Shown piece by piece: positions 1 to 7,830 of a DNA stretch of 11,495 nucleotides. The notes under the pieces are model-generated. The model did no database searches. It was not told the DNA's origin and saw only the letters and a list, made by a program, of their open reading frames with translations. Source of the DNA: Veillonella sp. AM51-8BH (lineage in GTDB: Bacteria; Bacillota; Negativicutes; Veillonellales; Veillonellaceae); the NCBI RefSeq assembly GCF_003463825.1, contig NZ_QSDY01000056.1:1-11495 (forward strand), in the 5' to 3' direction. How positions within the stretch are numbered: the first letter of the stretch is position 1; each line of letters starts with the position of its first letter. A program made the translations under genes and the position numbers.

Positions 1-153
1 TTCTAAGATTGAAATTTTAGTATATGACATAAACGTAGATAGTATAAGTGTTTTCTTATTGTTATACTTTGATTTTTTGACTAATTAATTAAAAATATTG
101 AATTGTCTTTTTGACTAAATAGGTATTATTTGACTTTTTAAGGATTTTTTTGC
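1..153. other. AT-rich intergenic leader, no gene seen
   Basis: This stretch upstream of the hrcA promoter is very AT-rich and I see no coding region or RNA gene in it. It carries three copies of TTTGACT (76-82, 110-116, 129-135) at uneven spacing ahead of the TTGACA box. They may be chance in such AT-rich DNA or weak regulatory or -35-like sites. The end of an upstream gene cannot be recognised here. Confidence 0.5.
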
Positions 154-184
154 TTGACAATTTTTTCCAATGTGATAATATTAT
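154..184 (+). promoter_or_regulatory. Promoter of the hrcA-dnaK operon
   Basis: A perfect -35 box TTGACA lies at 154-159. The -10 is ambiguous: TATTAT at 179-184 (19-base spacer), or GATAAT at 174-179 preceded by TG as an extended -10 (14-base spacer). The CIRCE operator starts nine bases after 184, over the expected transcription start, which is where HrcA must bind to block initiation. This fits a housekeeping sigma-A promoter under repressor control. The -35 is confident; the exact -10 is not. Confidence 0.75.
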
Positions 185-192
185 ACATGCGA

Positions 193-219
193 TTAGCACT
201 CAAAGTTTATGAGTGCTAA
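193..219. promoter_or_regulatory. CIRCE operator (HrcA binding site)
   Basis: TTAGCACTC at 193-201 and GAGTGCTAA at 211-219 form a perfect inverted repeat with a 9-base spacer, matching the CIRCE consensus exactly. HrcA dimers are known to bind this element and repress chaperone operons until heat stress titrates GroEL, which HrcA needs for activity. It sits between the -10 and the hrcA start codon, so it can act as operator DNA and is also transcribed into the 5' leader. This predicts autoregulation of hrcA and heat induction of the whole operon. Confidence 0.97.
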
Positions 220-233
220 CAAGAGGTGTCATT

Positions 234-1250
234 ATGGATGAAAGAAAACAGCGCATCTTGCGAGCCATAATTGAAGACTACGTTAAATCTGCTGAACCGG
301 TAGGGTCAAGAACCATTGCTAAGAATTATAATCTTGGTATAAGTCCGGCAACAGTGCGAAATGAAATGTCCGATTTAGAGGAGTTAGGCTATTTGGAGCA
401 ACCTCATACATCGGCTGGACGTATTCCTTCAGCTAAAGGCTATCGCTTATATGTTGACTCTATGTTGAGTCGACAACCTGTTCCATTACAGGATGCTGAA
501 AAAATTGAAATGTTATGGAAACATTCCAATGGATCAACGAGTGAGCTCTTCTTAAATATGGCTAAATTATTATCACAAGTAAGCCATAGCATGAGTTTAT
601 TCTTAGCTCCAGCTCATGATAGAGCATTAATCAAATACATTCATGTGTTGCCCCTCGATTCACATCAAGCAGTTATGGTTGTTATTACTGAGACTGGTGC
701 TCTTGATAATGAATTGATGTACTTTACTGAAGGCGTTTCGCCTGATGTATTACAAAGTTTGGCTATGCAATTTAGCAATGCATTACAGAATGTAAGTATT
801 GGTCATGTAACGGCTGAAGCGTTAGGAACACTTTTGATTCATATGGAAGGACCCCAAGGGATTTTGATGATCCTTTCAGAAACATTATTACGAGCAATTA
901 ATAAACGTAAGTTGTTCTATTCTGTAGGTACCACGGAGTTGTTAAATCAACCAGAGTTTAAGTCTGTTGAAAAAGTACAACCCTTACTTTCATTAGTGGA
1001 AGAGCAAAATCAATTGGGACAACTTTTAAAGGATGATTCACCTACACCGGTGAAGGTAAAGATTGGCGATGAAAATGATACTGAAGCACTACATTCTATG
1101 AGTGTGGTACAAGCTGATTTCACAAATCAAGATCAGCCTATTGGTACACTTGCTATTCTAGGACCGACACGTATGGAATACGGTCGTATTATTGGAATGT
1201 TGTCTCACATGAAACATATGATGGAATCTATGGTAAAAGAACAAAAATAG
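234..1250 (+). CDS. hrcA: Heat-inducible transcription repressor HrcA
   Basis: HrcA represses class I heat-shock operons by binding CIRCE, and one lies directly upstream. The 338-residue product has the family's usual length. Residues 1 to about 80 form the winged-helix DNA-binding part, with SPATVRNEMSDLEE (37-50) as the recognition region and the typical HTSAGRIPSAKGYR (58-71). The rest is the dimerisation and inserted domain of the family. I chose the ATG at 234 because AGAGGTG (222-228) sits just upstream and MDERK is a normal HrcA N-terminus. An in-frame GTG at 213 lies inside the CIRCE arm and is rejected. First gene of the operon; grpE follows after 12 bases. Confidence 0.97.
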   Translation: MDERKQRILRAIIEDYVKSAEPVGSRTIAKNYNLGISPATVRNEMSDLEELGYLEQPHTSAGRIPSAKGYRLYVDSMLSRQPVPLQDAEKIEMLWKHSNGSTSELFLNMAKLLSQVSHSMSLFLAPAHDRALIKYIHVLPLDSHQAVMVVITETGALDNELMYFTEGVSPDVLQSLAMQFSNALQNVSIGHVTAEALGTLLIHMEGPQGILMILSETLLRAINKRKLFYSVGTTELLNQPEFKSVEKVQPLLSLVEEQNQLGQLLKDDSPTPVKVKIGDENDTEALHSMSVVQADFTNQDQPIGTLAILGPTRMEYGRIIGMLSHMKHMMESMVKEQK

Positions 1251-1262
1251 AAAGGGTATATA

Positions 1263-1808
1263 ATGGCTGAAGAACAAGACATTAAACAAGAAACAGTAGA
1301 CGAAACAGCAAATGCTACTAATGTAGAGGAACCGGCTGTGGAAGAAACTGAAGAAGTTGTTGCTGACGCTGCTCAAGTATTAGATGAGCTTAAAGCAGAT
1401 TTCGATAATCGATATAAGCGTTTGCAAGCTGACTTTGAAAACTTCAAACGTCGTACTAATCAAGAAAAAGAGCAACTTGCAGGATATGTTAAAGGGGATG
1501 TGCTTACAGATTTACTTCCTGTATTAGATAACTTTGAACGAGCTGTTCAAAGTCCCGCAGAAGGTGATGCTAAGGTATTCCTTGATGGATTTATCATGAT
1601 TCATCAAAACTTGATGGCTATGTTATCTAAACATGGTTTAGCCGTTATCGATGCGGTTGGTAAACCATTTGATCCAAATTTCCATCAAGCGATTATGCGA
1701 GTGCCGTCAGATGAATATGAATCTGATACGGTATGTGAAGTATTGCAAACTGGCTATACTGTTGATGGTCGTTGTATTCGTCCAGCAATGGTAAAAGTTG
1801 TTGAATAG
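1263..1808 (+). CDS. grpE: Nucleotide exchange factor GrpE
   Basis: GrpE is the cytoplasmic co-chaperone that releases ADP from DnaK and acts as a thermosensor in the DnaK-DnaJ-GrpE cycle. The 181-residue protein has a strongly acidic, low-complexity N-terminus (1-36) and a long helical segment expected to form the dimer coiled coil (about 37-95). A C-terminal beta domain carries FDPNFHQAI (136-144) and the family signature GYTVDGRCIRPAMVKV (164-179). The start at 1263 follows AAAGGG (1251-1256) with 6 bases between. It lies 12 bases after hrcA and 28 before dnaK, so it is co-transcribed. Confidence 0.97.
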   Translation: MAEEQDIKQETVDETANATNVEEPAVEETEEVVADAAQVLDELKADFDNRYKRLQADFENFKRRTNQEKEQLAGYVKGDVLTDLLPVLDNFERAVQSPAEGDAKVFLDGFIMIHQNLMAMLSKHGLAVIDAVGKPFDPNFHQAIMRVPSDEYESDTVCEVLQTGYTVDGRCIRPAMVKVVE

Positions 1809-1836
1809 ATTATAAAGGTTTTAGGAGGCATATATT

Positions 1837-3678
1837 ATGGCAAAGGTAATTGGTATTGATTTAGGTACTACAAACTCTTGTGTTGCGGTTATGGAAGGCG
1901 GCGAACCTACGGTTATTACTAACCAAGAAGGCGCGCGTACAACTCCTTCCGTTGTTGGTTTTGCAAAAAATGGCGAACGTTTAGTTGGTCAATTAGCAAA
2001 ACGTCAAGCTGTATCTAACCCAGAAAACACAATCATTTCTATTAAACGTCACATGGGTACTGACTACAAAGTAACTGTAGAAGGTAAATCTTATACACCA
2101 CAAGAAATTTCTGCTATGATTCTTCAAAAAATCAAAGCTGATGCAGAAGCTTACTTGGGCGAACCTGTAAAACAAGCTGTTATTACAGTTCCAGCATACT
2201 TTACAGATGCTCAACGTCAAGCTACAAAAGACGCTGGTGCGATTGCTGGTCTTGAAGTACTTCGTATCATCAACGAACCTACAGCAGCTGCTCTTGCATA
2301 TGGTGTAGATAAAGATGAAGACGGTAAAGTTCTTGTATTTGACCTTGGTGGTGGTACATTCGACGTATCTATCCTTGAACTTGGTGATGGCGTATTTGAA
2401 GTATTGGCAACATCTGGTAATAACCATCTTGGTGGCGATGACTTCGACCAACGCATTATGAACTACCTTATTGAAGAATTCAAAAAAGAAACTGGTATCG
2501 ATTTATCCAATGATAAATTAGCTGATCAACGTTTAAAAGAAGCTGCTGAAAAAGCTAAAATTGAATTATCTGGCGTAGCTAGCACAAATATCAACTTGCC
2601 ATTCATCACAGCTGATGCTACTGGTCCTAAACACTTGGATGTAACATTGACTCGTGCTAAATTCGAAGAATTGACAGCTGATTTGGTACAAGCTACTATT
2701 GAACCTACTCGTAAAGCTATGAACGATGCTGGTTTATCTGCATCCGATATCGATAAAGTATTGTTAGTTGGTGGTTCTAGCCGTATTCCAGCTGTACAAG
2801 AAGCTATTAAAAAAGTATTGGGTAAAGAACCAACTAAAAACGTTAACCCTGATGAATGTGTAGCTATCGGTGCTGCTATTCAAGGTGGTGTATTAGTAGG
2901 TGAAGTAAAAGACGTATTGTTACTTGATGTAACTCCATTGTCTCTTGGTATCGAAACAATGGGTGGTGTATTCACACGTATTATCGATCGTAACACTACA
3001 ATTCCTACATCTAAATCTCAAGTATTCTCCACTGCAGCAGATAACCAACCATCTGTAGATATCCATGTATTGCAAGGTGAACGTGAGTTCGCAGCAGATA
3101 ATAAAACATTGGGTCGCTTCAACTTGGATGGTATCCCAGCAGCTCCTCGTGGGGTTCCTCAAATCGAAGTAACATTCGACATCGATGCTAACGGTATCGT
3201 ACACGTAAAAGCTAAAGATTTGGGTACTCAAAAAGAACAAAAAATTACAATTACTTCTTCTAGCGGCTTGAAAGAAGACGAAATCGAACGCATGGTTAAA
3301 GAAGCTGAAGCTCATGCAGCAGAAGATAAAGCTAGAAAAGAAGAATTAGATGTTAAAAACAATGCAGATTCCTTGGTATACCAAGCTGAAAAAGCATTGA
3401 AAGAACTTGATGGTAAAGGCGATACTGCTTTATTGAAAGAAGTGGAAGAAGCAAAAGATAAATTGAAAAAATCTATCGAAGCTGGCAACATCGAAGACAT
3501 CAAAAAAGATAGTGAAGCTTTGGAACAACCATTACATAAATTAGCAGAACAAATGTATGCAGCAGCACAACAAGCTCAACAAGCAGCTGGTGGTGCAGAG
3601 CAAGGTCAACAACAAACAAAATCTGATGATAATGTAGTTGATGCTGATTACACAGTAGTGGATGACGACAAGAAATAA
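1837..3678 (+). CDS. dnaK: Chaperone protein DnaK (Hsp70)
   Basis: DnaK is the ATP-driven Hsp70 chaperone that binds unfolded polypeptides, helped by DnaJ and GrpE encoded on either side. In the 613-residue protein the ATPase domain shows GIDLGTTN (6-13), [11 protein letters not shown] (168-178) and VGGSSRIP (311-318). The interdomain linker VLLLDV (360-365) is followed by the beta-sandwich substrate domain and helical lid. The tail is Gln/Ala-rich and ends in an acidic [13 protein letters not shown] motif. The region after RHMGTDYK (71-78) lacks the insertion found in E. coli DnaK, as in Gram-positive homologues. A strong AGGAGG (1823-1828) lies 8 bases before the ATG, fitting high expression. 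Confidence 0.98.
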   Translation: MAKVIGIDLGTTNSCVAVMEGGEPTVITNQEGARTTPSVVGFAKNGERLVGQLAKRQAVSNPENTIISIKRHMGTDYKVTVEGKSYTPQEISAMILQKIKADAEAYLGEPVKQAVITVPAYFTDAQRQATKDAGAIAGLEVLRIINEPTAAALAYGVDKDEDGKVLVFDLGGGTFDVSILELGDGVFEVLATSGNNHLGGDDFDQRIMNYLIEEFKKETGIDLSNDKLADQRLKEAAEKAKIELSGVASTNINLPFITADATGPKHLDVTLTRAKFEELTADLVQATIEPTRKAMNDAGLSASDIDKVLLVGGSSRIPAVQEAIKKVLGKEPTKNVNPDECVAIGAAIQGGVLVGEVKDVLLLDVTPLSLGIETMGGVFTRIIDRNTTIPTSKSQVFSTAADNQPSVDIHVLQGEREFAADNKTLGRFNLDGIPAAPRGVPQIEVTFDIDANGIVHVKAKDLGTQKEQKITITSSSGLKEDEIERMVKEAEAHAAEDKARKEELDVKNNADSLVYQAEKALKELDGKGDTALLKEVEEAKDKLKKSIEAGNIEDIKKDSEALEQPLHKLAEQMYAAAQQAQQAAGGAEQGQQQTKSDDNVVDADYTVVDDDKK

Positions 3679-3694
3679 GAAGGGTTGGTAACTA

Positions 3695-4852
3695 ATGGCA
3701 CGTGATTATTATGACATCTTAGGGGTTAGCAAAAATGCCTCTCAAGATGAAATCAAAAAAGCCTTCCGTAAAAAGGCACGCCAATACCATCCAGATGTAA
3801 ATAAAGATAATCCAAAGGAAGCGGAAGCAAAGTTTAAAGAAGCTAACGAAGCTTACGAAGTATTGTCTGACGAAACTAAAAAAGCTCAATATGACCAATT
3901 CGGCCACGACGCCTTCAAACAAGGAGGCGGCGCTGGCGCCGGTGGTTTCCAAGGTGGCTTTGGCGGTTTCGGTGGTCAAGCTGGCGGCTTTGGTGATATC
4001 TTTGGCGACATTTTTGGAGGCATGTTTGGCGGTGGACACCAACAACAAGGCCCTCAAAAAGGCAATGACTTGCGCGAAGATATTGATATTTCCTTTGAAG
4101 ATGCAGCCTTTGGTAAATCTATGGAAATAGAAGTGCATCGTCATGAAGAATGTGATCACTGTCATGGTACTGGTGGTGAACCAGGATCTCGTGTCGATAC
4201 TTGTCCAAACTGTCATGGTTCTGGCCAAGAAGCGGTTATTCAAAATACTCCATTTGGACGTATGCAATCCGTTCGCACTTGTTCCCGCTGTCATGGTACT
4301 GGTAAAAGCATTGAAAAACCTTGTTCCAAATGTCGTGGAACAGGTGAAATGCTTGCAAAACGCAAGATTTCTATCAAGATTCCAGCAGGTGTAGATAGTG
4401 GTTCTCGCTTACGTGTAGCTAATGAAGGGGAACCAGGTATTTTGGGCGGTCCTAAGGGTGACCTTTACGTATATATCTTTGTTCGTCCTCATAAGGAATT
4501 TGAGCGAAATGGTAATGATGTTATTAGCCGTGTGAATATTAGCTTTGCTCAAGCTGCTCTTGGTGCGACTATACAAGTTAACACCTTAGATGGTAAAGTA
4601 GAGTTAAAGATTCCGGAAGGTACTCAAACGGGAACGGCATTCCGCGTAAAGGGCAAAGGTATTCCATATTTGCGTAACCCTAACCAACGAGGGGACCAAC
4701 ATATTGTAGTAACTGTCCAAACGCCTAAGAAGTTGACCGATACTCAACGTGAGTTGTTATTACGCTTTGCAAACGAAAGTAACGAAGATGTAAATAACTT
4801 ACAAGTGAGCAAAAGTCTCTTTGAAAAAATTAAGGACTGTTTAACGAAATGA
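3695..4852 (+). CDS. dnaJ: Chaperone protein DnaJ (Hsp40)
   Basis: DnaJ delivers substrates to DnaK and stimulates its ATPase. The 385-residue type I protein has a complete J domain (about 4-70) with HPD at 32-34 and a Gly/Phe-rich linker (about 76-118). The zinc-binding region has four CxxCxGxG repeats starting at C153, C170, C196 and C210. Two C-terminal beta domains bind substrate. All zinc cysteines are present. GAAGGG (3679-3684) lies 10 bases before the ATG, and only 16 bases separate it from dnaK, so the two genes are co-transcribed. It is the last chaperone gene of the operon; the gap to prmA is the widest in this operon (55 bases) and contains a hairpin. Confidence 0.98.
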   Translation: MARDYYDILGVSKNASQDEIKKAFRKKARQYHPDVNKDNPKEAEAKFKEANEAYEVLSDETKKAQYDQFGHDAFKQGGGAGAGGFQGGFGGFGGQAGGFGDIFGDIFGGMFGGGHQQQGPQKGNDLREDIDISFEDAAFGKSMEIEVHRHEECDHCHGTGGEPGSRVDTCPNCHGSGQEAVIQNTPFGRMQSVRTCSRCHGTGKSIEKPCSKCRGTGEMLAKRKISIKIPAGVDSGSRLRVANEGEPGILGGPKGDLYVYIFVRPHKEFERNGNDVISRVNISFAQAALGATIQVNTLDGKVELKIPEGTQTGTAFRVKGKGIPYLRNPNQRGDQHIVVTVQTPKKLTDTQRELLLRFANESNEDVNNLQVSKSLFEKIKDCLTK

Positions 4853-4860
4853 ACAGCTCA

Positions 4861-4887
4861 TGTGAAGGAATGGTTTGTTCCATCACA
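4861..4887 (+). other. Hairpin in the dnaJ-prmA gap
   Basis: TGTGAAGGAA (4861-4870) pairs with TTCCATCACA (4878-4887) around a 7-base loop, with one A-A mismatch. No T-run follows, so it is not a typical intrinsic terminator. It begins 8 bases after the dnaJ stop and ends 8 bases before the prmA ribosome binding site. It could stabilise the 3' end of the chaperone mRNA, mark a processing site, or belong to the larger structure that continues into prmA. Role inferred only from position and pairing. Confidence 0.5.
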
Positions 4888-4907
4888 TTCCCTATAAAGG
4901 AGCATAT

Positions 4908-5771
4908 ATGCAATGGATAGAAGTATCCATTGTCTGTGAAAGAGTAGCCACCGATGAGGTGACTACTCTTTTTGACGATTATGCAGACAATGGAATAATA
5001 GAAGAAGATGTAGAAAACCAACCTAATTTAATTAAATTAACAATGTATGCAGATCCATCTTTGGACCCAAATACAATTAAGTTAGATATAGAAAATCGTC
5101 TTACAGAGGCTAATATTAGTGTTACATCAATTGATACTACTATATTAGATGAATCTACATGGCTCAATTCTTGGCAGCAATATATTGAACCTACAGAAAT
5201 TCTACCGAATTTAATTATTAAACCAGCTTGGCAAGAATACGATAATGTGGATCACAAAACTATTATTGAAATCGATTCAGATATTTCCTTTGGTACTGGA
5301 TCCCATGAGACTACACGAACTTGTGCAGAGTTATTGAAATCATATAGTGAATCTATGGATCTTGATACAGTTACTTGTTTAGATATTGGTACTGGTACGG
5401 GTATTCTTTTATTGATCGCAGCCCAGTTAGGCATCAAACATTTAGTTGGTATTGATATAGAAGAGTATGCTGCAAATCAAGCGCGCATTAACTGTGAGAA
5501 TAATCATGTATCAGCAGAAATAATTTGTGGTAATTTGGATAGTGATTTCAATGGTACTGCTCAAATAATATTAGCGAACCTAACAGTAGATCCTCTTAAA
5601 ATACTATTACCTCAAATTGGTAAGAAACTGGATGATCAAGGCATTTTAATCATTAGTGGTATTATAGATGATCGGTATGATGAAATCATGCCATACATTG
5701 AGGCTAATTGGCATATTATTGAGGAGCGCATTGCAGGGCCTTGGCATACATTTGCGCTAGAAAAGCGATGA
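4908..5771 (+). CDS. prmA: Ribosomal protein L11 methyltransferase PrmA
   Basis: PrmA uses S-adenosylmethionine to methylate ribosomal protein L11. The 287-residue product has an N-terminal L11-recognition domain starting MQWIEVSI, then FGTGSHETT (128-136), the SAM-binding loop DIGTGTG (159-165) and the catalytic-site motif ANLTVDPL (223-230). I chose the ATG at 4908 because AAAGGAG (4896-4902) sits 5 bases before it and its N-terminus matches the family. An upstream in-frame TTG at 4875 falls within the intergenic hairpin and has no homologous residues. The first 90 bases of the gene hold several strong inverted repeats, one terminator-like. The stop overlaps the rsmE start (ATGA). Confidence 0.95.
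   Translation: MQWIEVSIVCERVATDEVTTLFDDYADNGIIEEDVENQPNLIKLTMYADPSLDPNTIKLDIENRLTEANISVTSIDTTILDESTWLNSWQQYIEPTEILPNLIIKPAWQEYDNVDHKTIIEIDSDISFGTGSHETTRTCAELLKSYSESMDLDTVTCLDIGTGTGILLLIAAQLGIKHLVGIDIEEYAANQARINCENNHVSAEIICGNLDSDFNGTAQIILANLTVDPLKILLPQIGKKLDDQGILIISGIIDDRYDEIMPYIEANWHIIEERIAGPWHTFALEKR
4911..4994 (+). promoter_or_regulatory. Competing hairpins at the prmA start
   Basis: Directly after the prmA start codon, CAATGGATA (4911-4919) pairs perfectly with TATCCATTG (4924-4932) around a GAAG loop. The right arm also belongs to TCCATTGTCTG (4926-4936), which pairs perfectly with CAGACAATGGA (4984-4994). The two helices are mutually exclusive. The longer one encloses the terminator-like hairpin at 4939-4971, while the shorter one sits at +4 to +25, where it could hinder ribosome loading. 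This looks like a two-state mRNA switch inside coding sequence. Pairing is read directly from the sequence; function is inference. Confidence 0.45.
4939..4973 (+). terminator. Terminator-like hairpin inside prmA
   Basis: AAAGAGTAG (4939-4947) pairs with CTACTCTTT (4963-4971), and after one C-A mismatch CACC (4949-4952) pairs with GGTG (4958-4961) around a GATGA loop. Five T residues (4969-4973) end the structure, giving the shape of an intrinsic terminator or attenuator. It lies within codons 11-22 of prmA and stays in frame. If it works, part of the transcription from the CIRCE promoter would stop after dnaJ. The T-run is short and partly in the stem, so it may instead be a pause or stability element. 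Confidence 0.4.
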
Positions 5772-6499
5772 AAAAGATTTTTATTCCTACACCATTAGGT
5801 GAAACCATAGAATTACCAACAGATGTGACACATCATGTGTTACATGTATTTCGTCATAATATGGAGAAACCCATAACTGTTACCGGTAGCGACAATCGGT
5901 GTGGTACATATGAAATTACAGAAGAAATAGATGGTAAAGCTCAAGCAAAACTTATTGAATACGTAGAGTCAAATGTATCTTCTTATCGTACTATCCTTGT
6001 TCAATCTTTATTAAAAGGTGAAAAGCTGGAATGGGTTCTACAAAAGGCGACAGAGTTAAATGTTGATACAGTCTATCTTGTATCTACCGCTAATTGTGTT
6101 GCTAAATATGATGACAAGAAATTACAAACAAAGGCTACTCGTTGGGAGAAAATAATGCTAGAAGCAGCTCAACAATGTGGGCGTAATCAACTGCCAACAC
6201 TTGTAGTGGGGGAAAAACTTTCACAAGTATTAGAAATAGAATCTGATGCATTAAAATTGGTAGCCTATGAAAATGAAGATGGACATACTATTAAAGATGT
6301 TCTTTCACAGGTCAACTCTGATGAGTCAATTACAGACATACTAATTTGTATTGGTCCAGAAGGGGGCTATCAAGAGAAGGAAATCAATGCTATTATAGAG
6401 AGTGGTGGAAATTCAGTTTCTCTTGGTAATACTATTTTGCGTGCTGAAACGGCTGCTATTGGATCATTAGCGATGATTCAATATGAATTAGAACTATAA
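5768..6499 (+). CDS. rsmE: 16S rRNA (uracil(1498)-N3)-methyltransferase RsmE
   Basis: RsmE methylates N3 of U1498 in 16S rRNA using S-adenosylmethionine. The 243-residue protein fits the family: an N-terminal PUA-like RNA-binding part (about 1-70) and a SPOUT (knotted) methyltransferase domain. The latter shows ATELNVD (94-100), EAAQQCGR (132-139), GPEGGYQEKE (196-205) and LGNTILRAETA (219-229), the knot that binds SAM. The usual Arg in LG-x-R-ILR is Thr here, a minor deviation. The ATG at 5768 overlaps the prmA stop by four bases (ATGA), implying translational coupling. A start further upstream at 5741 would lie within prmA and add non-conserved residues. No separate ribosome binding site is evident. 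Confidence 0.95.
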   Translation: MKKIFIPTPLGETIELPTDVTHHVLHVFRHNMEKPITVTGSDNRCGTYEITEEIDGKAQAKLIEYVESNVSSYRTILVQSLLKGEKLEWVLQKATELNVDTVYLVSTANCVAKYDDKKLQTKATRWEKIMLEAAQQCGRNQLPTLVVGEKLSQVLEIESDALKLVAYENEDGHTIKDVLSQVNSDESITDILICIGPEGGYQEKEINAIIESGGNSVSLGNTILRAETAAIGSLAMIQYELEL

Positions 6500-6523
6500 A
6501 TTAAACAAGAATAGAGAGGTGCA

Positions 6524-7819
6524 ATGAAAACCGTTGCGTTTACAACCTTAGGGTGTCGTGTCAATCAATATGATACAGATGCCATGAAAGGTTTATTTTT
6601 ACAAAATAATTACGAAGCTGTAGACTTCGATGAAAAAGCTGATATATATGTAATCAATACATGTTCTGTAACGAATATGGGGGAAAAGAAATCCCGTCAA
6701 TTGATTCGCAAAGCGAAGCGTCAAAACGAAGATGCCTATGTGATTGTAACTGGTTGTTATGCTCAGCTTGATCCAGATGCAATTGCTGCTATCGATGGTG
6801 TTAATCTCGTTATCGGTACCAATAACCGGTCAAAAATCGTTGAGCTCGTAGAACAATTGGAATCTACAGAGCGTCAAATCAATGCTGTACGGGATATCAT
6901 GAACGAATCCAACTTTGAAGAAATGCCATTATATGGTAATGAATCTGATAAAGCTCGTGCATTCATGAAAATTCAAGAAGGTTGTAATAACTACTGTGCC
7001 TTTTGTATCATTCCTTATACTCGAGGAAAATTAAAATCTCGTAAAGTTGATGATATTGTACAAGAAGCAAAACGATTAGTAGAACATGGATTCCATGAAA
7101 TCGTATTAACGGGCATTCATTTGGGAAATTACGGCGTTGAATTGCCAGGTCGTCCTACATTAGCCGATGTAGTCAAAGCCTTATTAGAGATTCCTGATTT
7201 ATACCGCATTCGTTTCGGTTCCATTGAATCTGTAGAAGTTTCTGATGAGTTAGTAGAATTAATGGCTACTAATAAACGTGTTTGTCCACATTTGCATTTA
7301 CCTCTACAAGCCGGTTCTGATCATGTATTAAAGTTGATGAAACGCCATTATACATTGCAAGAATATAAAGATTTGATTGCAAGTTTACGTTCTCGTATTA
7401 AGGATTTATCAATTACCACTGATATCATTGCAGGATTCCCGCAAGAAACAGATGAAGACTTTGAAGAAACCTTAAATACAGTTCGTGAAATTGGATTTAC
7501 CCATATTCATGCCTTCCCATACTCTATTCGTGAAGGCACACCTGCAGCTACTATGCCAGATCAAGTACCAGAAGCTGTAAAGAAAACTCGTGTAGCACTT
7601 TTGAATGGGCTTAGCCAATCTGGCTATGAAGCATACGCAAAATCTCGCATTGGTAAGCCTGGTGAGATTCTCATCGAAAAGGAAGAGAATGGATACTACA
7701 TGGGCTTAACAAATGAGTATGTAAATGGTAAAGTTAAATCTGATGGGACACATAAAATTGGTGATCTCATTGGTGGTACTGTTGTAGGTTTAGAAGATAA
7801 TTATTTGATTATTGAATAA
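6524..7819 (+). CDS. mtaB: tRNA t6A37 methylthiotransferase MtaB
   Basis: MtaB is a radical-SAM methylthiotransferase that converts t6A to ms2t6A at position 37 of ANN-decoding tRNAs. The 431-residue protein has the N-terminal UPF0004 domain with three cluster-binding cysteines (C11, C47, C78). The radical-SAM cluster motif CNNYCAFC follows (C154, C158, C161), and a C-terminal TRAM RNA-binding domain covers about 370-431. Both iron-sulfur sites look intact. The order of motifs and the operon position match B. subtilis YqeV/MtaB rather than MiaB or RimO. The start at 6524 follows GAGAGGTG (6514-6521) at rather close spacing, 24 bases after rsmE. Confidence 0.94.
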   Translation: MKTVAFTTLGCRVNQYDTDAMKGLFLQNNYEAVDFDEKADIYVINTCSVTNMGEKKSRQLIRKAKRQNEDAYVIVTGCYAQLDPDAIAAIDGVNLVIGTNNRSKIVELVEQLESTERQINAVRDIMNESNFEEMPLYGNESDKARAFMKIQEGCNNYCAFCIIPYTRGKLKSRKVDDIVQEAKRLVEHGFHEIVLTGIHLGNYGVELPGRPTLADVVKALLEIPDLYRIRFGSIESVEVSDELVELMATNKRVCPHLHLPLQAGSDHVLKLMKRHYTLQEYKDLIASLRSRIKDLSITTDIIAGFPQETDEDFEETLNTVREIGFTHIHAFPYSIREGTPAATMPDQVPEAVKKTRVALLNGLSQSGYEAYAKSRIGKPGEILIEKEENGYYMGLTNEYVNGKVKSDGTHKIGDLIGGTVVGLEDNYLIIE

Positions 7820-7830
7820 GGAGTTATAGT

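Noticed and set aside
213..233. Earlier in-frame GTG start for hrcA
   Set aside because: The codon lies inside the CIRCE right arm and the SD at 222-228 would then be within the gene; the ATG at 234 matches the family N-terminus.
1993..2451. Long open frame on the - strand opposite dnaK (152 codons)
   Set aside because: It is Cys/Phe/Tyr-rich, lies wholly opposite a strongly conserved gene and has no recognisable domain; it is a by-product of dnaK codon use.
3719..4294. Open frame on the - strand opposite dnaJ (191 codons)
   Set aside because: Composition mirrors dnaJ codons, no homologous motif is seen, and the gene beneath is clearly DnaJ.
3891..4394. Two + strand open frames in another frame within dnaJ
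   Set aside because: They arise from the repetitive Gly-rich and zinc-finger coding sequence and have no plausible product.
4875..4907. Earlier in-frame TTG start for prmA
   Set aside because: It falls inside an intergenic hairpin and adds residues not found in PrmA; AAAGGAG at 4896-4902 points to the ATG at 4908.
5741..5767. Earlier ATG start for rsmE within prmA
   Set aside because: It would extend the overlap and add non-conserved residues; the ATGA overlap at 5768 is the normal coupled arrangement.
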